From the NCBI RefSeq assembly GCF_022662195.1, contig NZ_JAKMCS010000009.1, forward strand, positions 62,001 through 126,000: DNA of 64,000 nt, written 5' to 3'. The position numbers were made by a program, and so were the translations under genes. Positions 58,234 through 64,000 of the stretch are shown piece after piece; positions within the stretch are counted from its first letter, which is position 1, and the number at the start of each line of letters is the position of its first letter. Below the pieces are notes generated by a model. The model was not told the origin of the DNA. It ran no database searches and worked only from the letters and a program-made list of their open reading frames with translations. Origin of the DNA: Aestuariivivens insulae (lineage in GTDB: Bacteria > Bacteroidota > Bacteroidia > Flavobacteriales > Flavobacteriaceae).

Positions 58234-61020
58234 TTAACTAATTTTATCCTTTAAATATTTTCCGGTTTCAGATGATTCAACCTTAACAATTTCTTCAGGA
58301 GTGCCAGAAGCTATTATATTTCCTCCATGCTCACCACCCGTTGGTCCTAAATCAATAACATAATCGGCGCACTTAATCAATTCTAAATTGTGTTCAACCA
58401 CAATAATAGAGTGCCCTCTTTCAATAAGGGCATTAAAAGACTTCAATAGCTTCTGTATGTCATGAAAGTGTAATCCAGTTGTTGGCTCGTCAAAAATAAA
58501 AAGGGCTTTGTTGGTATTATTCCCTTTTCCTAAAAACGAAGCCAACTTAATACGTTGGGCTTCGCCGCCAGACAGGGTAGAGGAGCTTTGCCCTAAGGTA
58601 ACGTAGCCTAGCCCTACGTCTTGAAGAGGCTGTAGTTTGTTTTTAATTTTTGTTTGGTTGTGCGCTTCAAAAAAAGCAATAGCATCGTCTATGGTGAAGT
58701 TTAAAACATCATCAATATTTTTATTGGCAAAATTAACTTCAAGTACCTCTTTTTTAAAGCGTTTACCTTTACAGGTTTCACACTCTAAATGAACATCGGC
58801 CATAAACTGCATTTCAATAGTAACTTCGCCTTCGCCCTTACAGGTTTCACAACGTCCACCATCCACATTAAACGAAAAATGTTTGGCTTGGTAATTTCTA
58901 ATCTTACTTAATTTTTGATTGGCAAACAAAGCTCGTATATCGTCATAGGCTTTTATGTAGGTAACAGGATTGGAACGAGACGAACGCCCTATAGGGTTTT
59001 GGTCTACAAATTCAATATGCTTTATATTGCTAAAATTACCTTCCAAAGTAGTAAACTGACCTGGTCTATCACTAAAGTCGGTTAGTTTCTTTTGCAGTGC
59101 TGGGTGTAAAATCTTTTTAACAAGCGTGCTTTTACCACTTCCTGAAACACCGGTAATAACCGTTAGCATCCCAAGTGGAAATGTTACATCTATATTTTTA
59201 AGGTTATTTTCCCGAGCACCAATAATATCTACATGATATTTGGAGGTACGCCTTGTTTTAGGTACTTCAATCTTTAAACTTTCATTTAAATATTTAGCGG
59301 TTAACGAATTTGAATTCAGTATTGTATCAAAATCACCATGAGCAACAACGGTGCCGCCAAATGTTCCTGCTTCGGGGCCAATATCTATAATATTATCGGC
59401 TGCTTTCATGATATCTTCGTCGTGTTCTACAACAATAACAGTGTTACCTAGGTCACGCAAAGACTTTAATACAGAAATTAACCGTTCTGTATCTTTTGGG
59501 TGCAAGCCTATACTAGGTTCATCTAAGATATACATTGAACCTACTAAGCTACTCCCAAGAGAGGTTGCTAGGTTAATGCGCTGACTTTCACCACCGGATA
59601 GTGTATTCGATTTTCTGTTTAGCGTTAAATAATCCAATCCTACATTGCTTAAATAAAGCAGTCTGTTGTTGATTTCTTTTAGCAAACGACCAGCTACTTT
59701 CTTATCGTAGTCATTAAGCTCCAGTTGGTTGAAAAAATTAGTGAGCCTATCCAAAGGCATCTCTACCAAATCTGTAATGGTTGCGTCACCTATTTTTACA
59801 TAATTGGCTTCGGCGCGTAATCGCTTACCATTACAGGTTTTACATTTGGTTTTTCCTCGATAACGGGATAACATAACCCGGTTTTGGATTTTATATGCTT
59901 TGGCTTCCAGTTCAGCAAAAAAGGAGTTTAGACCTTCAAAGTGTTCGTTGCCATCCCAAATAAGCTGTTTTTGCGCTTCTGTAAGCTCAAAATAGGGCCT
60001 ATGTATAGGGAAATCAAATTTATGGGAGTTGTTTACCAATTGATCTTTGTACCAACTCATGCTCTCGCCACGCCAAGGAAAAATAGCTTCTTCAAATACA
60101 GACAGTCCAGTGTTGGGGATTACCAAATCTTCATCGATGCCTATAATATCGCCATAGCCTTCACATTTTGGACAAGCTCCATACGGATTATTAAAGCTAA
60201 ATAAATGCATGTTAGGCTCTAGAAAACTAATGCCATCAAGTTCAAATTTATTACTAAAATGGCGCTGGCTGCCGTCGCTTAACGATTCTATAATACATTC
60301 ACCTTTACCTTCAAAGAAAGCAGTCTGTAAGGCATCGGCCAATCTGTTATAAAAATCTTCCTCATTTTTAATAATAATTCGGTCAACAACTAATAAGATA
60401 TCATCTTGATCACTAATATCTGTAGCCTCATCAATCCTAACAACAGTATCGTTAGCCTTTATTCTAGCGTAGCCTTGTTGTTGTAATGTTTTTAATTTAT
60501 CTGAAATAGCTCTGCCATCTTCCAGGTGAATAGGGGCTAGAAGCAGCATTTTTTCTTTTTCTGAAAAAGATTTAATGTAGTTTATAACATCTGAAACAGT
60601 ATCCTTTTTGACTTCCAAGCCTGAAATAGGAGAGTAGGTTTTACCAACCCTAGCAAAAAGAAGTTTTAAATAATCATAAATCTCGGTGGTGGTACCAACT
60701 GTAGATCTTGGGTTTGTTGAATTTACTTTTTGCTCTATAGCTATAGCTGGGGCAATCCCTTTAATAAAATCTACTTTAGGCTTGTTTAATCGCCCTAAAA
60801 ACTGACGCGCATAACTGGATAGGCTTTCAACATAACGTCGCTGTCCTTCTGCATACAAGGTATCGAATGCCAAGCTAGACTTTCCTGAACCTGACAGCCC
60901 TGTAATAACTACTAATTTATTTCTTGGTATAACGACATCAATATTTTTTAAGTTATGCAATTTTGCACCTTTTATAATGATGTTTTGCTTTGGGTCTACA
61001 CTAGAAATATCGGTAATCAT
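58234..61020 (-). CDS. uvrA: Excinuclease ABC subunit A
   Basis: About 928 residues. Two ABC ATPase modules with Walker A GLSGSGKSS and GVSGSGKST, signature LSGGESQRINLA and LSGGEAQRIKLA, and two zinc-binding Cys sets (CKTCNGKRLRAE region and CETCKGEGEVTI ... CETCKGKRF). It recognises lesions in nucleotide excision repair together with UvrB. The frame opens at 61047, but a -7 box TATCTTTG spans 61052-61045 and leaves too little room; the ATG at 61020 (MITDISSVDPKQN) is the real start. A single gene unit, as usual for flavobacteria. Confidence 0.95.
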   Translation of the reverse strand: MITDISSVDPKQNIIIKGAKLHNLKNIDVVIPRNKLVVITGLSGSGKSSLAFDTLYAEGQRRYVESLSSYARQFLGRLNKPKVDFIKGIAPAIAIEQKVNSTNPRSTVGTTTEIYDYLKLLFARVGKTYSPISGLEVKKDTVSDVINYIKSFSEKEKMLLLAPIHLEDGRAISDKLKTLQQQGYARIKANDTVVRIDEATDISDQDDILLVVDRIIIKNEEDFYNRLADALQTAFFEGKGECIIESLSDGSQRHFSNKFELDGISFLEPNMHLFSFNNPYGACPKCEGYGDIIGIDEDLVIPNTGLSVFEEAIFPWRGESMSWYKDQLVNNSHKFDFPIHRPYFELTEAQKQLIWDGNEHFEGLNSFFAELEAKAYKIQNRVMLSRYRGKTKCKTCNGKRLRAEANYVKIGDATITDLVEMPLDRLTNFFNQLELNDYDKKVAGRLLKEINNRLLYLSNVGLDYLTLNRKSNTLSGGESQRINLATSLGSSLVGSMYILDEPSIGLHPKDTERLISVLKSLRDLGNTVIVVEHDEDIMKAADNIIDIGPEAGTFGGTVVAHGDFDTILNSNSLTAKYLNESLKIEVPKTRRTSKYHVDIIGARENNLKNIDVTFPLGMLTVITGVSGSGKSTLVKKILHPALQKKLTDFSDRPGQFTTLEGNFSNIKHIEFVDQNPIGRSSRSNPVTYIKAYDDIRALFANQKLSKIRNYQAKHFSFNVDGGRCETCKGEGEVTIEMQFMADVHLECETCKGKRFKKEVLEVNFANKNIDDVLNFTIDDAIAFFEAHNQTKIKNKLQPLQDVGLGYVTLGQSSSTLSGGEAQRIKLASFLGKGNNTNKALFIFDEPTTGLHFHDIQKLLKSFNALIERGHSIIVVEHNLELIKCADYVIDLGPTGGEHGGNIIASGTPEEIVKVESSETGKYLKDKIS

Positions 61021-61044
61021 ATGTTGATAAAGAAAATAATTTTG

Positions 61045-61052
61045 CAAAGATA
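61045..61052 (-). promoter_or_regulatory. -7 element of uvrA
   Basis: TATCTTTG on the minus strand, 24 bases before the preferred ATG. Confidence 0.6.
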
Positions 61053-61340
61053 CTATAAGTATTTCATCTGTTAATGGTTATTTGTTTTTTATGGTTAGGT
61101 GCAATTACTCATATCATCAATATTATTTTATTAATATGTTCATTAATCTTTGATTTCGCCAATTTATTATATTTGTTATAGTTCATTTTATAGGTTTAAA
61201 TTTTAATGATTGAAACTATTCCATTCTCTCATAAAAAAATGAAACCTTCTTTTTAGCTTTTTTTTATAAGTTTATGTTGTTCTTTTTTTCAATGAAACAT
61301 CTATAAAGCACAAAGAAAAATAAAAAAAAACAGGTATTTT
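61053..61340. other. AT-rich gene-free interval upstream of the sigma factor
   Basis: No credible protein-coding frame. It holds one orphan promoter-like TATATTTG (61168-61175), followed by a 16-codon frame (ATG at 61208) and poly-T/A tracts near 61260-61330. It may be only leader sequence of the sigma factor, or a small RNA gene. Confidence 0.5.
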
Positions 61341-61372
61341 TTGCTTTTTTGGACTGTTTCTTGCTATATTTG
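61341..61372 (+). promoter_or_regulatory. Promoter of the sigma-70 family gene
   Basis: TTG (61341-61343), 21-base spacer, TATATTTG (61365-61372). The start site falls near 61379, so translation cannot begin at the open frame's first ATG-like codon at 61349. Confidence 0.75.
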
Positions 61373-61480
61373 AAACATCTATTAATCAATTTTAAAGCAC
61401 TAGCCTATAGTATACTATTACTTTTCAATCAGTTAACCCCTAGCAAAGAAGCAAGCTTCCGAGCGTTAAAAGTAATAGTT

Positions 61481-62065
61481 ATGCAGCACGATATTATTCC
61501 AGATGCAATACTCGTTAACAACTACATTAATGGTAATGAGAATGCTTTAGAAATACTTATTACAAGACACAAGCAAAAAGTTTATAGTTTTATTTATTCC
61601 AAGGTCTACGACAGGGATGTCGCAGAAGATATTTTCCAGGACACTTTTATAAAAATTATCCGCACCCTTAAACGTAAGGCTTATAACGAGGAAGGTAAAT
61701 TTTTGCCTTGGGTAATGCGCATTGCCCATAATTTGGTTATTGATTACTTTAGAAAGAATAATAGAATGCCAAAGTTTGATAATAATAACGATTTTAGCAT
61801 TTTTTCTGTATTGAGTGATAATGACCTAAATGCTGAAAAACGTATTATAAAAGAACAAGTAGAAAGCGATCTTAGGCGTTTGATAGACGAGTTGCCAGGC
61901 GATCAAAAAGAGGTGCTCCTAATGCGTATTTACAAGGATATGAGCTTCAAAGAGATATCTGAAATAACAGGTGTTAGTATTAACACAGCATTAGGAAGAA
62001 TGCGTTATGCGCTAATTAACTTAAGAAAGGTTATAGATAAACACAATATAGTTTTAACCAATTAA
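61481..62065 (+). CDS. Sigma-70 family RNA polymerase sigma factor
   Basis: 194 residues, starting MQHDIIPDAILVNNYINGNE. Region 2 covers KVYSFIYSKVYDRDVAEDIF, QDTFIKIIRTLK and WVMRIAHNLVIDYFRKN; region 4 covers LPGDQKEVLLMRIYKDMSFK, EISEITGVSINTALGRMRYA. The mapped promoter shows that the 44 extra N-terminal codons of the open frame are not translated. The leader is therefore about 100 bases. This is the widely conserved flavobacterial sigma factor linked to uvrA/nth neighbours. Target regulon unknown. A small gene follows 57 bases later. Confidence 0.88.
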   Translation: MQHDIIPDAILVNNYINGNENALEILITRHKQKVYSFIYSKVYDRDVAEDIFQDTFIKIIRTLKRKAYNEEGKFLPWVMRIAHNLVIDYFRKNNRMPKFDNNNDFSIFSVLSDNDLNAEKRIIKEQVESDLRRLIDELPGDQKEVLLMRIYKDMSFKEISEITGVSINTALGRMRYALINLRKVIDKHNIVLTN

Positions 62066-62122
62066 TACAATAAAGTATTTAATGTTGCGTTATTAGTTTG
62101 GGTAACCCTTAAATTGATATTG

Positions 62123-62269
62123 ATGGCAAAAATTTACTTTAAAGAATCTATTGAAAACACCAATGATCTTAAACCGAAAGAAGAAACGGTTAATTTTCTT
62201 CTAAGTTATTCGAAAGCTTTAAGTGTTGTAAATTGTAGTAAGTTAAAATTTGAAGCATTTCTTAATTAA
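62123..62269 (+). CDS. Small protein following the sigma factor gene, 48 residues
   Basis: MAKIYFKESIENTNDLKPKE... ending LSYSKALSVVNCSKLKFEAFLN. A short soluble frame in the same operon position that I recall as a conserved small open frame in flavobacteria (the ETVNFLLSYSKAL pattern recurs). It is followed at once by a strong terminator, so it sits in the same transcript as the sigma factor. Possible role as an anti-sigma-like or regulatory peptide; unproven. Confidence 0.65.
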   Translation: MAKIYFKESIENTNDLKPKEETVNFLLSYSKALSVVNCSKLKFEAFLN

Positions 62270-62275
62270 ACTTTG

Positions 62276-62306
62276 AAAAAGTCCTGATGAACAATCAGGA
62301 CTTTTT
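62276..62306. terminator. Bidirectional terminator between small sigma-linked gene and nth
   Basis: Thirteen-base stem AAAAAGTCCTGAT / ATCAGGACTTTTT with a 5-base loop. Confidence 0.9.
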
Positions 62307-62954
62307 TAGTTTATAATAAGCATCGATAACAGATTTCCTGCCAATAGTCTTGGTTATAATATCCTTTTCCAGGTCCCAGCCCCTAGCAGGAGAGTATTCT
62401 CTACCGTACCAAATAATCTGCAAATGTAAATCGTTCCAAAGCTCTTTGGGAAACAGGCGTTTAGCGTCTTTTTCGGTTTGGGCAACACTTTTACCATTAC
62501 TTAAGTTCCATCGGTACATTAAACGATGTATATGGGTGTCTACGGGGAACGCTGGTATACCAAAAGCTTGGGACATTACCACGCTAGCAGTTTTGTGGCC
62601 CACGGCTGGCAAAGCCTCAAGGGCTTCAAAACTTACGGGAACCTGTCCATTATGTTTTTCTATAAGTATTTTGGATAAACCATGGATACCCTTGCTTTTC
62701 ATAGGGGACAAGCCAACCGGTTTTATAATATCCCGAATCTCTTCAACCGTTAATTTAACCATATCGTAAGGGTTGTCAGCCTTATCAAAGAGTAACGGTG
62801 TAATTTGGTTGACACGCACATCGGTACTCTGTGCAGATAAAAGCACAGCAATCAATAAGGTGTAAGGATCTTTATGGTCTAGAGGAATAGGAATTGTAGG
62901 ATAGAGTTCCTTTAGGGTTTTAATTACGAAGCTAACGCTTTCTTGTTTGGTCAT
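62295..62954 (-). CDS. nth: Endonuclease III homolog without cysteines
   Basis: 219 residues of the HhH-GPD family. The hairpin-helix-hairpin and active site are intact: LPAVGHKTASVVMSQAFG with catalytic Lys 121 and FPVDTHIHRLMYRWNLS with Asp 139. The family's C-terminal [4Fe-4S] motif (C-x6-C-x2-C-x5-C) is absent: the chain has no cysteine at all and ends WYGREYSPARGWDLEKDIIT. Cluster-less endonuclease III is a normal flavobacterial variant as far as I recall. It should still excise oxidised pyrimidines and nick AP sites. Divergent from bcp. Confidence 0.9.
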   Translation of the reverse strand: MTKQESVSFVIKTLKELYPTIPIPLDHKDPYTLLIAVLLSAQSTDVRVNQITPLLFDKADNPYDMVKLTVEEIRDIIKPVGLSPMKSKGIHGLSKILIEKHNGQVPVSFEALEALPAVGHKTASVVMSQAFGIPAFPVDTHIHRLMYRWNLSNGKSVAQTEKDAKRLFPKELWNDLHLQIIWYGREYSPARGWDLEKDIITKTIGRKSVIDAYYKLKKS

Positions 62955-62982
62955 TCAGTTGTATTTTAGCAATATTATTAGA

Positions 62983-63041
62983 GAGGCTGTCTAAAAAGTG
63001 GCATTCTGAAAAACAGAGTAAATCACTTTTTAAATAGCCTC
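62983..63041. repeat. Large imperfect hairpin between nth and bcp
   Basis: GAGGCTGTCTAAAAAGTG (62983-63000) pairs with CACTTTTTAAATAGCCTC (63024-63041) at 16 of 18 positions, with a smaller TTCTG/CAGAG-type hairpin inside. It lies in the bcp leader and could be a dispersed palindromic element. Confidence 0.6.
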
Positions 63042-63115
63042 TAATTTCAACATTAAACTTTGAGGAAGTCTCGATGACCTCTCAAAATATTGTTTCATTA
63101 ACAAAGGTAATAAAT

Positions 63116-63574
63116 ATGAACACATTAAAAGTAGGGGATAAAGCTCCTAATTTTGAAGCAAAAGACGAACAAGGCAATATTGTAAAACTATCAGATTACA
63201 AGGACAAAAAACTAGTGGTTTTCTTTTACCCCAAAGCAAATACACCAGGTTGCACCGTTGAAGCTTGTAATTTAAGAGACCATTACGCTGAGCTAAAAAA
63301 CAACGGCTATGAAATTTTAGGAGTAAGTGCAGACACGCAAAGGAAGCAGTCTAACTTTAAGAAAAAATACGATTTTCCTTATCCGTTATTGGCAGACGAA
63401 GATAAAGCTGTAATTAATGCATTTGGGGTTTGGGGCCCTAAGAAGTTTATGGGCAGGGAATTTGACGGCATACACCGCACCACATTTTTAATTAATGAAG
63501 CAGGTGTTATTGAGCGCGTTATCGATAAAGTGAAAACAAAACATCACGCTGACCAAATACTTAATGCTGACTAA
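63116..63574 (+). CDS. bcp: Thioredoxin-dependent thiol peroxidase (Bcp/PrxQ)
   Basis: 152 residues, start MNTLKVGDKAPNFEAKDEQG. The peroxidatic Cys is at 46 and the resolving Cys at 51 in PKANTPGCTVEACNLRDHY, the PrxQ two-cysteine alpha2-helix pattern. ATG at 63074 is in frame but adds 14 codons that do not fit the family. It reduces hydroperoxides with thioredoxin. Divergent from nth, a common neighbour pair in this group. Confidence 0.92.
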   Translation: MNTLKVGDKAPNFEAKDEQGNIVKLSDYKDKKLVVFFYPKANTPGCTVEACNLRDHYAELKNNGYEILGVSADTQRKQSNFKKKYDFPYPLLADEDKAVINAFGVWGPKKFMGREFDGIHRTTFLINEAGVIERVIDKVKTKHHADQILNAD

Positions 63575-63580
63575 AAAAAT

Positions 63581-63621
63581 AAAGGCAGTTATAATAATTT
63601 AAACTTATTGTAACTGCCTTT
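63581..63621. terminator. Bidirectional terminator after bcp
   Basis: AAAGGCAGTTA / TAACTGCCTTT stem continuing into TAATAA/TTATTG, with A and T runs on the two sides. Confidence 0.85.
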
Positions 63622-63671
63622 TTTAATCGAAAAGAATTCCTTGGAAAAGCTTGTTTCGAAAAATTCTTTAT

Positions 63672-64000
63672 TTAGTCCTTAAAGCGTTTTTTTATAGACA
63701 GAGGCTTTAGTGGCTTGCGGGTGTAGCCAAATAGGCGATAGTCTTTAATAAGATCGGCTGTTCCATCTGGAAGTTTATGCTCCCAACCTGTTTCCCCATT
63801 TTCTATCATATTTAGAATTTCCCTAGAGAATATATTCATGATACTTTCATCGTAATCCTCAATATCAATTACTTTGCCGTTATATTTAAAGAATTTGTAC
63901 AACTCTTTCATTCTTGGGTACACCTTTAGGTTGTTGCTGTTTAAAAGCTCTCCTGATTTTGGGTCTAGCATTGGGTAGAGGTAAACCTTTAGATCCTTGA
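63672..64000 (-). CDS. Protein of unknown function, N-terminus beyond window end
   Basis: The frame is open to the window edge: KDLKVYLYPMLDPKSGELLN is in frame before the first ATG at 63971, so the gene continues past 64000. The visible end includes KVYPRMKELYKFFKYNGKVI, EILNMIENGETGWEHKLPDG and DYRLFGYTRKPLKPL. I recall this C-terminal block from flavobacterial proteins annotated loosely as nicotinate-nucleotide adenylyltransferase-like, but I cannot confirm that here. No membrane segment visible. Confidence 0.6.
   Translation of the reverse strand, partial: KDLKVYLYPMLDPKSGELLNSNNLKVYPRMKELYKFFKYNGKVIDIEDYDESIMNIFSREILNMIENGETGWEHKLPDGTADLIKDYRLFGYTRKPLKPLSIKKRFKD

Noticed and set aside
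62350-62769. Plus-strand 139-residue frame opposite nth
   Set aside because: Antisense shadow of a clear endonuclease III gene.
1-64000. rRNA or tRNA genes
   Set aside because: None recognised by eye on either strand; intergenic regions are mostly short, AT-rich or repeat-filled.

Overview
The window is a low-GC bacterial chromosome segment that reads as a marine-type member of the Flavobacteriaceae (Bacteroidota). The signs are SusC/TonB-type proteins with carboxypeptidase-regulatory N-termini, TAnnTTTG-type -7 promoter boxes with almost no Shine-Dalgarno sequences, a DUF3667 protein, a YfhO protein, and a succinylbenzoate-CoA ligase, FumC and histidine-degradation genes of flavobacterial type. 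I see no rRNA, tRNA, CRISPR array, integrase or complete insertion sequence. Most of the window is ordinary chromosomal backbone.

Layout. 1-6.1 kb: truncated endonuclease/exonuclease/phosphatase protein, MenE-like ligase, a fusion of carboxypeptidase-regulatory, TonB-plug and VWA domains, a secreted esterase, DoxX. 6.1-12.6 kb: acyl-CoA carboxylase carboxyltransferase, a three-gene flavin reductase/MarR operon with a palindromic operator candidate, pirin, a small membrane protein, EttA. 12.6-24.2 kb: the accessory-looking part, a co-oriented series (long coiled-coil protein, unknown protein, AAA ATPase, Nudix hydrolase, unknown 411-residue protein, three membrane proteins). Most of its intergenic gaps hold repeats: nested palindromes, two copies of a composite inverted repeat, and two four-helix-bundle genes flanked by inverted 7-bp repeat arrays, one of them broken by a 92-bp insertion.

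24.2-38.2 kb: GNAT/HutG/HutI, a Crp-family regulator, FumC, peroxiredoxin, a TonB-dependent receptor, ArsC, HAD phosphatase, prfB with a programmed +1 frameshift, threonine aldolase. 38.4-42 kb: an ECF sigma factor operon with probable anti-sigma and adhesin-like genes, a beta-barrel protein, YbaB. 42-49 kb: an S9 peptidase lipoprotein, then a cysteine-synthase-like enzyme and a serine-palmitoyltransferase-like enzyme whose pairing suggests sulfonolipid (capnine) synthesis, with a GNAT-type protein opposite. 49.2-54.7 kb: YfhO, glycosyltransferase and flippase for surface glycans. 54.8-58.2 kb: two paralogous secreted proteins of unknown function and DUF3667. 58.2-64 kb: UvrA, a sigma factor with a small conserved-looking downstream gene, a cysteine-free endonuclease III, Bcp, and a gene cut by the window end.

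The best leads for something undescribed are the coiled-coil/AAA/Nudix/membrane cluster, the four-helix-bundle modules bounded by inverted heptad arrays inside it, and the secreted paralog pair. Functions given for these are inference.
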